A stretch of DNA of 64,000 nucleotides from Saccharomycopsis fibuligera x Saccharomycopsis cf. fibuligera (taxonomy: Eukaryota; Ascomycota; Saccharomycetes; Ascoideales; Saccharomycopsidaceae): contig CP012816.1 of assembly GCA_001936135.1 (NCBI GenBank), positions 2,663,501 to 2,727,500 of the forward strand, written 5' to 3'. The position numbers and the translations under genes are program-made. Below the pieces are notes generated by a model. It saw only the letters and a program-made list of their open reading frames with translations. It did no database searches and was not told the DNA's origin. Position 1 is the first letter of the stretch. Every line of letters starts with the position of its first letter. Positions 40,130 to 50,463 of the stretch are shown here, in pieces.

Positions 40130-41425
40130 TTAAGAGCGGCTGACCCAGCCGTCAACTCCAAGAATATGATCCAATGGCCATTTCCTCACTGGTAACCCTT
40201 CATTAAGATCAGTATATATTTTTGCTGATTCCCACAATTCAATACCAGCCCATCCAATCATAATTGCGTTGTCTGTGCAAAGCGCTGGTTCAGGGAAATG
40301 AAACTTTTTAATAGAAACCTTGTCCGCACTATTTGCATTAGTGCCTAACTGGTCCTGTAGCATTTTCTTCAACAATTTGCTAGAGCCTACCCCGCCAGAG
40401 CAAACAAAATCTTTGACTTCTCCGAGTTTTTCCTTGTGTACCTCAAATGCAGTCTTTATCTTGTCAATAATGTGTTGGAAAATTGCCATTTGAATTTGGT
40501 AGCCAATAAGTTTCCGTTTCGACAATGCCATATTGCTGATGTCATTGCAGTGGTATTTTTCAAGTGATGTTTTAACTGCAGTGATGAATGGAGCAAAAGA
40601 AAAAGCTGAAAGATTAACTCTTCCAGTTTTGTTTCTTAAAGGGTTTGGCAAGTCCATTAATGCAATCTCAGGATTCTTTTTCAATTGTGAGTCAAATTCA
40701 TTTACTAATTTCGTTAAAGCTTCACTACCACTAACGTTCGAGAATACAAATTGCTCCAATTCTTTACCCAACATGACACCTTGCATGCCGATAACTCTAG
40801 CACATTTATCCAAAGAATCGCCTGCAGCTATATCAATAGTTTCTGCTAGTATTTCATGTTCTAATACGCTTTTAGAGTACACTAGAATAGTATGACCACC
40901 ACTAACAAGTAAACTTAAGAATGGAAACTGCGGAGGACTGCCGCTCTGCCCTTCACATTGGAGTCTTGGAATAAGTAGATGACCAAGCATATGGTGGACT
41001 CCAACTAATGGCCGATTCCAAGCAGCAGCCAAACCCTTTGCAACTTCAAGACCAACAGTCAAGCAGCCTGGCATTCCGGGACCTCTAGTAACGCAAACCA
41101 AGTCCGGTAAGTTTTGCGGGCCAATGCCATGCTTGTTGCAAATTTCTCGAACAAGAGGTGCTAATGATCTTTGATGATGAAGATGGGCCTTTATGGGAAT
41201 AACGCCGCCATCAGTTGTCGAGTTGAGTGTCTTTTTAAGATGGTCAATGACTACTGGTCGAGAAGTTGGAGATGATGAGCCGTTTGTGTTCTGCAGTCTA
41301 TCAATAAGAGCTACGCATGTATCATCACAAGAAGTTTCGATTGAAAGCACTTTATAGCACCGTTTGTGAGCCTTAACGCGACCTAACGCGGGTATTGTGA
41401 ACAGTCTCGGCTGTATTCTTAGCAT
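40130..41425 (-). CDS. QRI7: mitochondrial tRNA t6A-forming protein Qri7
   Basis: 431 residues, ATG at 41425; yeast Qri7 is 407. It is the mitochondrial TsaD/Kae1-type enzyme that transfers threonylcarbamoyl to A37 of ANN-decoding mitochondrial tRNAs. Seen: a basic presequence-like start (MLRIQPRLFTIPALGR), the ASKHA lead SIETSCDDTCVAL (residues 28-40), the metal-binding GVHHMLGHLL, the SLLVSGGHT glycine motif, and C-terminal FVCSGGVGSSKLL and DNAIMIGWAG. All expected catalytic motifs are intact. It is divergently transcribed from SUP45 with 473 bp between the starts. Confidence 0.95.
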   Translation of the reverse strand: MLRIQPRLFTIPALGRVKAHKRCYKVLSIETSCDDTCVALIDRLQNTNGSSSPTSRPVVIDHLKKTLNSTTDGGVIPIKAHLHHQRSLAPLVREICNKHGIGPQNLPDLVCVTRGPGMPGCLTVGLEVAKGLAAAWNRPLVGVHHMLGHLLIPRLQCEGQSGSPPQFPFLSLLVSGGHTILVYSKSVLEHEILAETIDIAAGDSLDKCARVIGMQGVMLGKELEQFVFSNVSGSEALTKLVNEFDSQLKKNPEIALMDLPNPLRNKTGRVNLSAFSFAPFITAVKTSLEKYHCNDISNMALSKRKLIGYQIQMAIFQHIIDKIKTAFEVHKEKLGEVKDFVCSGGVGSSKLLKKMLQDQLGTNANSADKVSIKKFHFPEPALCTDNAIMIGWAGIELWESAKIYTDLNEGLPVRKWPLDHILGVDGWVSRS

Positions 41426-41898
41426 TACCCTTGATATAAACTTTTATGTGATGTTAAAAAATTCAAATTTGAAAATCCGCCCTGTGTTTAAGAAAAGCAC
41501 ATCACAACGAGAAATCAGAAGCAGGAATGCATAACAACAGCGCAGACCGAGTAACTTTTCCTTCTCCAGTACCCTAAATTTCAGTCTTTATAAGTTCGCC
41601 AACAGAGTTCCACATATTGTCTTGTAGTAGCACATCTATGGCAGTGTACATTCTTGTCTTTATACTGATCTAAGTCGCCATCACATGACCTTAGGGTAAT
41701 CCGCAATTCTCTGGGTGAGAAAATTTTTTTTTTTTTCACCTTTACGTTTCTGGCCGTTCTCTTAGTCTGGCTAAAAGAAGCAGAATTTAAACCTTCAGCC
41801 GCCGCCGATATAGAGAGCACAGCAACCGTAACTTCTTTGATACAATAACTCACCCTTAACAGGTTTATTGACTATAGAGACAAGAACAGAAAGTTATC
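41426..41898. promoter_or_regulatory. divergent promoter QRI7 / SUP45
   Basis: 473 bp between two divergent ATGs, with a 14-nt T run near 41727. No specific factor site is claimed. Confidence 0.5.
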
Positions 41899-43218
41899 AT
41901 GGAAGACACAGAAGCTGAAAAGAACATTGAGATCTGGAAGGTCAAAAAGCTTATCAAGCGTTTAGAATCCGCCAGAGGTAATGGTACTTCCATGATCAGT
42001 TTGATTGTTCCCCCAAAAGGTCAGATTTCCATTTTGAACAAAATGTTGACCGATGAATATGGTACTGCTTCCAACATCAAATCTCGTGTTAACAGATTGT
42101 CCGTGTTGTCTGCTATCACTTCCACCCAGCAAAAGTTGAAGTTGTACAACAAGGTGCCACCTAACGGTTTGGTTATCTACTGTGGTGATGTTATCACTGA
42201 CGAAGGTAAAGAAAAGAAATTGAATATTGATTTTGAACCGTTCAAGCCAATCAACACCTCTTTGTACTTGTGTGACAATAAGTTCCATACTGAAGCTCTT
42301 AGTGAATTGTTGGACTCTGATGAAAAATACGGGTTTATTGTTATGGATGGTAATGGCGCCTTATTCGGTACTTTGTCCGGTAACACTAGAGAAATCTTGC
42401 ACAAATTTACTGTTGACTTGCCTAAGAAACACGGTAGAGGTGGTCAATCTGCTGTTCGTTTTTCTAGATTAAGAGAAGAAAAGAGACACAATTACGTTAG
42501 AAAGGTTACGGAAGTGGCAGTTCAGAACTTTATTACTCAAGATAAGGTGAATGTTAATGGGTTAGTTTTGGCCGGTTCCGCTGACTTCAAGACCGAATTG
42601 TCCAAGTCCGATATGTTCGACAACAGATTACAATCCAAGATTATTAAGATTGTCGATGTTTCTTACGGCGGTGAAAACGGTTTCAATCAAGCTATTGAAC
42701 TTTCTGCCGAAACTTTGTCCAATGTCAAATTCGTTCAAGAAAAGAAATTGTTGGATAAATATTATGAGGAAATTGCCCAGGACACTGGTAAATTCTGTTA
42801 CGGTATTGACGATACTTTGAAAGCATTGGACTTGGGTTCTTGTGAAATTGTCATTATCCATGAAAATTTGGAAACCATTAGATACACATTGAGAGACTCG
42901 GAAGGTAATGAAGTTATTAGATTCAATAATCCTCCAAGAGAAGGTGAAAAAGAAAACAAAGAATACTTAATCGACAAGAAGACTGGCACTGAAATGGAAA
43001 TCATTGACGAACAACCATTGATTGAATGGCTCGCAGAAAACTACAAGAGTTTTGGTGCTAAATTGGAGTTTGTTTCTGACAGTACATCCGAAGGTGCTCA
43101 GTTCGTTAGAGGTTTCGGTGGTGTAGGCGCTTTGTTGCGTTACAAGGTCAATTTTGAACATTTGGTAGAGGACGATGAAGATGATGAATATTACGATAGT
43201 GATGAGGATTACATTTAA
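41899..43218 (+). CDS. SUP45: translation termination factor eRF1
   Basis: 439 residues, ATG at 41899; yeast Sup45 is 437. It recognises all three stop codons in the ribosomal A site and triggers peptide release with eRF3. Seen: NIKS at residues 59-62 and YLCDNKF at 123-129 (stop-codon recognition), GGQ at 181-183 in [14 protein letters not shown] (peptidyl-tRNA hydrolysis), and the acidic C-terminal tail that binds eRF3. The stop-recognition motifs are standard, consistent with ordinary stop codons here. Codon bias is strong and no in-frame CTG was found. Confidence 0.98.
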   Translation: MEDTEAEKNIEIWKVKKLIKRLESARGNGTSMISLIVPPKGQISILNKMLTDEYGTASNIKSRVNRLSVLSAITSTQQKLKLYNKVPPNGLVIYCGDVITDEGKEKKLNIDFEPFKPINTSLYLCDNKFHTEALSELLDSDEKYGFIVMDGNGALFGTLSGNTREILHKFTVDLPKKHGRGGQSAVRFSRLREEKRHNYVRKVTEVAVQNFITQDKVNVNGLVLAGSADFKTELSKSDMFDNRLQSKIIKIVDVSYGGENGFNQAIELSAETLSNVKFVQEKKLLDKYYEEIAQDTGKFCYGIDDTLKALDLGSCEIVIIHENLETIRYTLRDSEGNEVIRFNNPPREGEKENKEYLIDKKTGTEMEIIDEQPLIEWLAENYKSFGAKLEFVSDSTSEGAQFVRGFGGVGALLRYKVNFEHLVEDDEDDEYYDSDEDYI

Positions 43219-43842
43219 GCGATAAACTAATAAAAAAAGAACTTGCGAAAAAAAAAAAGGTGAAAAGCTTACCCAGCGGCATCCAGGTGGTTGTAATGAT
43301 TGTTTTTTTTTATTAGAAATGATTCTTTTTATATTTTTCTTTATTGTCTACTAGTTTTAAGTTATCTTTTTATTTTTTTCTTTAGTTTTCATTTTGTTTT
43401 TAGGATCTTTTTACTTCATTTTTTTACCGTTCTTTTTTCTTTAGCTCTTAAAAAAAGTCGGTGCGCATTGATAGCTCTTATTATATTCATCAGTACATTT
43501 ATACGTATTTGATAATAGTCCATTGCGTATAGTCGTTAATTTCGATGTAGACGAAGCGTACTTGGGTTGCTTTTTATGTACTGTCTTTATCATGACAGCG
43601 TGTATCCACAGATGAGTTTCGGGATATCACATGGCTAATTTGAAGGGCAAGCGGCACGCCGATTTTCTATCGGCAATGCCCATCCCATCGCATCTTCTTT
43701 GATTTGCCATTCATTGCATCTCTTTTTATAGGAGGTGATATAGAGATTCAAAACTCTGTTTAGCAACACTGGCCTTGCAAAAACTGAGAAATACTCTTTT
43801 TCATAGTTTACATTACCATTACAGTCAATTAAATCAACTATA
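43219..43842. other. intergenic region between SUP45 and GYP7
   Basis: SUP45 3' region with T-rich plus strand (43300-43450) and the GYP7 promoter. No gene is recognised. Confidence 0.6.
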
Positions 43843-46368
43843 ATGTCTGCCGGTAACCAAAGCAGCAAAGCAAAGCTCGAGCCCGAAGGTGTCACAGTAT
43901 CAACCCCCGTTAACTCAGCTACTCTATTAAATGAAAGCAGTACTCAGCAAACCATAACAAACGGTATTTCTCATGAATCAGGCTCTGAAGCATCCACTCC
44001 AGAGTCTTCTACCCCGGGGTCTCCTGTCAATGAAAGACCATTATCTTCAAGTCCATTAGAAGGCAGGCCGAAATCTTCAAAGGGAAGCGCTGGCAGCGAT
44101 TTTGAGGAGATTTATCCTCCCGGAAAAGTCAAGTTACTTTGGGCCAAATTAAAAGTTTATGTACATCCATCAAATAATAAAAAAGAAAACATTGCCGGTG
44201 TACTATCCCTTTCTAAAGAACATAACACTACCAACAAAGACATTTACATTTCTTGGACCCCGGAATATACCATTGATGCATCGGAATTGGCTATTTTTGA
44301 GCAGTGCGACATCAAGACCAATGTTGAGGAACCAGAATGGGAAAACTTGTCCCAGGATAAACGGTTGTTTGTGAAGCGACAAGAAGAAAACAAACAAAGA
44401 CAATTACTTGGAGGCAGCGCGTCAACAAAGAGGAGAATCAGTGGGTTTTTTATTAAGAAATCAACAGTTGCAGGTCTTGGTTCTTATGGCTTTTCTTTGA
44501 AAATTTCTAACATATACTCTATTCAATCAAGAACTCCGAACCTTGGTTGGTGGTGGGGTTCGATTATTATCCATTCAAGAACCGCATATGAAAAATTACC
44601 AGTGTTGTTTTTTCATGATGATGAATCCCCCAGCACATTGAAACAACAAAACCAAAAAAACAAAGATTTCAACCCTTTTTCGTCCAATAATCCCGGTGAG
44701 TTATTTTATGGTGGCGATCAATTCTTTGATGTGTTGAATCATTACTGCGTGGTGGAAAAATCGAGTTTAGAGCATTCCGTTTACTTGATCAATCCAGATT
44801 CGGATGACAGAAGAGCGTTTGCACCATTGAATGTAAAAGAGGATAAACCAGCAGTAAATCCTACAGAAAACTTGAATAAATTGTTGAATGGCGCCAAATG
44901 GACAATCCTTGAATCACTAGCCAAAATATCTCAATTAGCTAAAAATAACGTCAATACTGCTATTAATGAAAGCCCTGCTCCTGTCAAAAAATTGCTTGCC
45001 AGGCCGGAGGTGAAACGCATTAACGATGATTTTGATAGTGCCCATGTGTATTTGGCCAAATGGGCATTGAGTATTCAAGAAGAAGCAGAAAAAAATAAAA
45101 AGAAGTATGTTTTGGATGATAGTTATAGAAACTTACTTAATCTGGAACTCGGGATTGAATCAGTGGATACATTGAGTCCATTGGAGATCGAGAAAGCACA
45201 ACGCAGAAAAGAAGTTTCCAAAATTGAGTGGGATTCATTCTTTGACAATACTGGAAGACTTTCTTTAACAGTCACAGAAGTCAAAGAGAGAATATTTCAT
45301 GGCGGAATGTCTCCAACAGTGAGACCTGAGGCATGGTTATTTTTGCTCGGGGTGTATCCTTGGGACAGCTCTGCTTTTGAAAGGAAACAAATATTGAAAA
45401 CTTTGTCGGATGATTATAACGTTTTTTTGTCCAAATGGCAAGATAACGAAGAGCTACAGACAAATTCCTATTGGAAAGATCAAAAGTTCAGAATCGAGAA
45501 GGATGTAAACAGAAATGACAGACATATTCACATTTATAAGGAAAAGAAGGATGATCTAACTGATGATGACGATTTTAATGTTTCTAAGATTACCAATCCT
45601 CATTTGCAAAACTTGAGAGAAATTTTACTTACTTATAATCAATACAATGAAAATTTAGGATATGTTCAAGGAATGTGTGATTTGCTTTCGGTATTATATT
45701 ACATTTTTCAAGACAAGAGCATTTCATTTTGGTGTTTTGTTAAGTTTATGGATCGCATGGAACGCAATTTTCTTAAAGATCAAAGCGGAATGAAAATTCA
45801 AATGGAAACTTTAAATCAATTAGTATCTTTGATGCTTCCTAAATTATTTCTTCATTTGGAAAGATGCGATTCTATTAATTTGTTTTTCTTTTTCCGCATG
45901 CTTTTAGTGTGGTTCAAGCGCGAATTTACATTCGATGACATTATTAAATTATGGGAAGTGTTTCTCACTGACTACTATTCCTCCCAGTTTCATTTGTTTT
46001 TTGCACTCGCAATCTTATCCAAACATGAGAAGATAATAATTCAGCACTTATCCAGGTTTGATGAGGTTTTGCGTTATATGAATGACTTGAGCTTAACCAT
46101 GGATAAAGATGATTTGCTAGTGCGGGCAGAATTGTTGTTTTTAAGATTTAGAAAAATGGTGGAAATTATTGATCGAGGTACGTTGAATGATAGATTGAAT
46201 CTGTTGCGGTTGGATACTATTAAGCAAAATCAACAAGGTAGAAGAAAGAATGAGTCAACAACATTACCCGAAGCGTATGAAATTACCAATGAGTTGAGAC
46301 TGTTACTCAGTCAGGAAATCATCATACAGAAAGAAAGGGAGAGACTGCCTGATGAGCCAAGCAGTTGA
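43843..46368 (+). CDS. GYP7: Rab GTPase-activating protein Gyp7 (TBC domain)
   Basis: 841 residues, ATG at 43843; yeast Gyp7 is 746. It inactivates Ypt7-type Rabs at the vacuole. The N-terminal 85 residues are Ser/Thr-rich and probably disordered. A lipid-binding-like region contains GLGSYGFSLKISNIYSIQ (around 205-225). The TBC domain runs from about residue 480 (FHGGMSPTVRPEAWLFLLGV) to about 750. It holds the Arg-finger motif as IEKDVNRNDR and the Gln-finger motif as YVQGMCDLLS, so catalysis should be intact. The start is the first ATG after an upstream non-coding leader. Confidence 0.93.
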   Translation: MSAGNQSSKAKLEPEGVTVSTPVNSATLLNESSTQQTITNGISHESGSEASTPESSTPGSPVNERPLSSSPLEGRPKSSKGSAGSDFEEIYPPGKVKLLWAKLKVYVHPSNNKKENIAGVLSLSKEHNTTNKDIYISWTPEYTIDASELAIFEQCDIKTNVEEPEWENLSQDKRLFVKRQEENKQRQLLGGSASTKRRISGFFIKKSTVAGLGSYGFSLKISNIYSIQSRTPNLGWWWGSIIIHSRTAYEKLPVLFFHDDESPSTLKQQNQKNKDFNPFSSNNPGELFYGGDQFFDVLNHYCVVEKSSLEHSVYLINPDSDDRRAFAPLNVKEDKPAVNPTENLNKLLNGAKWTILESLAKISQLAKNNVNTAINESPAPVKKLLARPEVKRINDDFDSAHVYLAKWALSIQEEAEKNKKKYVLDDSYRNLLNLELGIESVDTLSPLEIEKAQRRKEVSKIEWDSFFDNTGRLSLTVTEVKERIFHGGMSPTVRPEAWLFLLGVYPWDSSAFERKQILKTLSDDYNVFLSKWQDNEELQTNSYWKDQKFRIEKDVNRNDRHIHIYKEKKDDLTDDDDFNVSKITNPHLQNLREILLTYNQYNENLGYVQGMCDLLSVLYYIFQDKSISFWCFVKFMDRMERNFLKDQSGMKIQMETLNQLVSLMLPKLFLHLERCDSINLFFFFRMLLVWFKREFTFDDIIKLWEVFLTDYYSSQFHLFFALAILSKHEKIIIQHLSRFDEVLRYMNDLSLTMDKDDLLVRAELLFLRFRKMVEIIDRGTLNDRLNLLRLDTIKQNQQGRRKNESTTLPEAYEITNELRLLLSQEIIIQKERERLPDEPSS

Positions 46369-46425
46369 CCTAAATGCTTTTTTTTTTATTCCGTTTTTAT
46401 CAAAGATTTGTACTAATTTTTTTTT

Positions 46426-46465
<40 letters not shown>

Positions 46466-46905
46466 CACTCTTGATGTTTGCTTGTTTTATAGTCTCTCTC
46501 TTATAGCTTATTTTCCATATATTTTTTGTTCATATATATATATATATAGTAATATGTTGTACAGAACTTACTGTTAAAGGTGATTTTAAAGTTTTTCAAT
46601 AATCTTCGTAATGGATTAATGAAATAATTAAGACGTGAAAGGGAATAGAAAAATTAGAGGAAAAAAAGTTAGTGTACAAAAAGAACAGAATTAATGAATA
46701 AATGAAATGAAACCTCATAAACAAAAAAAAAAAAACAAACAAACAAACAAACAAACCATGATAGCTGGTTACAGTTTCACAATGTTGGTATATGACTATA
46801 CTATAGTTATAAGGCAAGTATATAAGCGAAATACAGAAGTAAAACAGGAGAAGAAAACAAATTAATTCAGTAAAAACAACCATATAATCATCAATTTTCA
46901 AAAAA
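46369..46905. repeat. convergent intergenic with 38-nt T run and CAAA repeat
   Basis: T run 46428-46465, the longest homopolymer in the window. (TA)n lies near 46535 and an A run plus CAAA repeat at 46722-46756. No gene is supported. Confidence 0.85.
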
Positions 46906-48314
46906 TCAAATAGAACCGCTTAAAAGAGCATCAATTGCTCCTTGGACACTACCCCCGCTTCTTCTTAATGCTGTTACGTTTCTATCAAAATCAGTAAAGC
47001 CCATATCGTTAAGCTGTCTAAGCTGCTGTTCATATCTTTCTTCTGGTGGTCTAGTATCATTTTGAGCGGCTGCGCCTGCTCCTGCACCAAATCCGGCACC
47101 ACCAGTGCCTCCTAGCAATGAAGATAACATTTCCGGGTTGAAAAATGGATTAGCACCAGCACCAGCACCAGCGCCAGTGTTAGTATTGCCAGCACTGTTT
47201 GCTGGAGGCTGACCAAATAGACTGAATGGATTTTGAGGAGCTCCGTTAGGAAAAATAGCAGCGAATGGATTTTGGGTACCAGCAGCACCAGCAGCACTAT
47301 TAGTGTTAGTACCATTGTTACTAGGCTCAGCTGAACGTTCAGCTTCAGTATTCGTGGCAGCTCCTGGTGCGGGAAATCCCGAGTTTGTACCAGCACCACC
47401 AGTACTAGCACCACCAAACCCACCAAGACCACCAGCACCGCCAAAGGCTCTTTGCATTTCCATAGCTTGTCTAAACATTGAAGGATTGGACAACATTTGT
47501 CTGAAAAATGGACTTTGCATAAGTTCTCTTACTTGAGGCCCCATTGATCTAAGCATAGGATTTTGACTAATCATGTTGTCCACCATTTGAGGGTTGCTCA
47601 ACATGGAGCTCATCATTTCTTGAAACATAGGGTTTTCCATCATTGAGGCAAATTGTTCTTCATTTGGAGCACCGTTTAAACCACCATCAGGGCCAAAAAT
47701 GTCAGCACTAGGCAAGTTGATGCCGTAGCCTGCGTAACGGGCACCAGTGAGGCCAGCTAACGGATCACCAGCGCTGGTTCCAGCAGCAATATTGGATGGT
47801 ATATTGGCAGTATTATTGCTGGAGGCGGTAGAAGCTGATCCGGAAGCAGAGGTACTAGTAGATGCAGCAGGTTTATTTCCTGAAGATTTTACTAAATGAA
47901 CAGCATGGCCATCTTGAATTTTGTAAGAAGCTATGGTTTCGCTGTCTTTGAGCACTCTACCAGAATAGATCAATCTTTGCTTATCATGGGGAATACTAGA
48001 TTCGGTCTCGATCTGCTTTTTAAAGTCTCCTATTGTCAATGATTTATCCACTTTTAATTCATATTTTTTATCACCAGCAGATCTGAAGGAAATCAGGTTA
48101 GTATTAACAGAATTTAATCACCAAAATTGATTTGGAAAAAGGTGTTTCTCAGTTGCTCAACCAGTAATACGAATTATAAAAACGGAGATGGCACTGAAAA
48201 ACGACACTGCCAACCGCAAAGCTTGGTTCCGCAATTTGCAAAGAAAAATCTGGTAAGACAAGCCTAGTGGCATCTAACATACTTTATGTGAATGGTTATT
48301 TCTTCGGACGACAT
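46906..48314 (-). CDS. DSK2: ubiquilin Dsk2, two exons
   Basis: Exon 1 is 48314-48283 (32 nt) and exon 2 is 48082-46906 (1177 nt), giving 402 residues; yeast Dsk2 is 373. The 200-nt intron has GTATGT at 48282-48277, TACTAAC and a TTCAG acceptor ending at 48083. The split Lys codon AA|A restores the first strands of the ubiquitin-like domain (MSSEEITIHIKSAGD), which the single frame lacks. The UBL spans residues 1-80 (QRLIYSGRVLKD, IQDGHAVHLV). Sti1-type helical repeats follow (MMSSMLSNPQ, LSNPSMFRQAMEM), then Ala/Gly/Asn-rich linkers, and a UBA domain at the C terminus (LNDMGFTDFDRNVTALRRSG). It delivers ubiquitinated clients to the proteasome. Confidence 0.95.
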
Positions 48315-48698
48315 TGTGTACTTAATTGTAGGTTTTGTGAGAGTATATTCTGAGGGCAAATGAAGTAGCGTAAGGTTAGAAGACCAAGTCGCCGTGTTGA
48401 TAACCACCTTTTGGTGTTTTCTGGATAGAACGTTCTGGCACACTGCCAGAAGAGGGCTTACCCGAATGTCATTGCCGCTCCTTTACTGAGCGGCCTCTGG
48501 GTCACTTTCCGCAGAGGTTTTGCTGCTCAAAGAACAAATAGGAAACAGGGCTCGTAACGCATTATTGGCGCTGCGTTAGGAAAATGTCAAAAATATTCGA
48601 GAAGAGCAGCGCTTTAATGCGATGACAATAACGCTAAACAGCGCTGTCAGCCTTAATTTAGCGCACAGCACCAAGAAACTTTAATAGCAGCTCAAATT
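48315..48698. promoter_or_regulatory. divergent promoter DSK2 / CCL1
   Basis: 384 bp between divergent start codons, GC-richer than average for an intergenic stretch. No specific site is claimed. Confidence 0.45.
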
Positions 48699-50045
48699 AT
48701 GAGTCAAGTGAGACCCAGAAAGGACAGCGTTAATAATATTGACAAGAAAGATGACCAAAATGGCGCCACAAAGGACAAAAAGCCTCGTCCAACAAGCGAA
48801 GACGATTTGTATCGTAATTCTACTCAGTACAGACTATGGTCGTTCACAGAAGAGCAGCTAAAAAACAAAAGAGCAAACGTTACTGCAAGTGGTAGGCGTA
48901 TTGTACTCAAGAAGCTCAAAAAGCTTTGCGATAGCAGTGACAATAATTATAATTTTGAAGATCTGAAAAATTCATTGGAGTTAGTTAGTGAAGACGAGGA
49001 AATGAAAGAAATAAGTTATTATGTTGGGGTATTGCAAAAATTATCAACATCGGTATTAAAGTTGCCTTCACAAGTCAGAGCCACAGCCATTGCATTTTTG
49101 AAAAGATTTTATTTAACACATAGTGTTATGGAATACCACCCAAAAAAAATTCTATCCACATGCCTATTTTTAGCAGCCAAATCGGAAAACTGTTTTATGT
49201 CACCAAAAACACTAGCGGAATATCTTGGTAAAAAAACTACTCCCGAATCAATTCTTGAATTGGAATTTACTATAGTGCAGTCATTATCCTTCACACTACT
49301 ATGCCACCATCCATACAGACCTTTACATGGCTTTTTCTTTGATTTCCAGTCTGTACTAATAAGAAAGCACCCTAATGGGGTCGTAGTAGTGCGAAAGGAC
49401 GAAAGGACAAATGAAAAGAAAAAAGTAAGAATTAAATTTCCTCAGGACCGAATAATGAAGGGCTACATAGCGGCTAGAGAGTACATTGACCATAGTCTCA
49501 TTAGTGATGCTGGCTTCCTTTATACACCTCCCCAGATCGCGTTAGCATGCTTCCTAAAAGTAGATGAAGAAATGACTATATCATACTTGACGTACAAATT
49601 CGTGAAAGACCAAAAGAAGAAAGACTCTGATGAGGCCGCTGATGATATTAATGAGGGTGCTACTGAAAAAAGCGAAGAAAAACTTGCAGGTAAGAAAGAG
49701 AGCGAAGAACCGGTACCGAAGAAGGAGAATGGAACGCCACAAAAAGGTGGGGTAGAAGAAAAAAAACCAGAGAATGATAGTAAAGAAGACAAGCAGAAAA
49801 CTGCAAAAAAAGCAGAGACAGAGGCAGAGAAACAGCACAATATCGCTTTTTACAAGAAATTATTGCGAACTTTGAGGGCATGCTTGAAAACCATCGAAAA
49901 CATCCATAACCCGTCTCTCGATGAGGCCAAAAACATTGATAAAAAGGTCCACTACTGTATCAACCCAGATAAGTTGCTTAAAAGAAAAAGACAAGAAAGC
50001 CCAGATTCTGGAGGCGGAGATAACAAGCGAATAAAGCTTGAGTAG
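48699..50045 (+). CDS. CCL1: cyclin H homologue Ccl1 (TFIIH kinase module)
   Basis: 448 residues, ATG at 48699; yeast Ccl1 is 393. It is the cyclin partner of Kin28 in TFIIH, supporting RNA polymerase II CTD phosphorylation. Seen: the cyclin-H lead STQYRLWSFTEEQL near residue 45, a first cyclin box with RATAIAFLKRFYLTHSVME and ACLFLAAKSE-type sequence (STCLFLAAKSENCF), then ELEFTIVQSLSFTLLCHHPYR and a second box with YIDHSLISDAGFLYTPPQIA. A highly charged Lys/Glu linker (about residues 310-375) precedes the last helix and a basic end (KRKRQ). The linker accounts for the extra length. Ctk2 was considered, but the YRLWSF start fits cyclin H. Confidence 0.88.
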   Translation: MSQVRPRKDSVNNIDKKDDQNGATKDKKPRPTSEDDLYRNSTQYRLWSFTEEQLKNKRANVTASGRRIVLKKLKKLCDSSDNNYNFEDLKNSLELVSEDEEMKEISYYVGVLQKLSTSVLKLPSQVRATAIAFLKRFYLTHSVMEYHPKKILSTCLFLAAKSENCFMSPKTLAEYLGKKTTPESILELEFTIVQSLSFTLLCHHPYRPLHGFFFDFQSVLIRKHPNGVVVVRKDERTNEKKKVRIKFPQDRIMKGYIAAREYIDHSLISDAGFLYTPPQIALACFLKVDEEMTISYLTYKFVKDQKKKDSDEAADDINEGATEKSEEKLAGKKESEEPVPKKENGTPQKGGVEEKKPENDSKEDKQKTAKKAETEAEKQHNIAFYKKLLRTLRACLKTIENIHNPSLDEAKNIDKKVHYCINPDKLLKRKRQESPDSGGGDNKRIKLE

Positions 50046-50463
50046 ACAGACGGCCAGTAGTTTTTCATGTCTAGTTATTTAGTCTCTAGATTGCAATAAA
50101 TCGCATTGATGTTAAGTTTGCTTATGCTATTGGCTAATCTGTAGTGATATAGTCCCATAAAACTGGAAATATTTGTTGATGCTGAGATCTGTCAAGAACT
50201 AATTTTAAACTCACTTGAATGTCATGCAGAATAGGGACAGATCACATGACAAATAGTAAAACAAGTATTGCGGTCAAGACTAAAGCCGGGTGACACAAGA
50301 GGTTTGAACCACTCTGTTTTGGACACGAATAATGAAAACGAAGCGAATTGTCAGTTTGAAAATTGACCTGTATTTCGGCCAGGACGAGCTAAAGTGACGC
50401 TGTTTATCTATAAATCACAAACAAAAGTTAGCTTTGGCACTTCCAAAAGCAATCTTTTTCAAG
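50046..50463. other. intergenic region CCL1 / COP1
   Basis: CCL1 3' region and COP1 promoter. Nothing further is recognised. Confidence 0.5.
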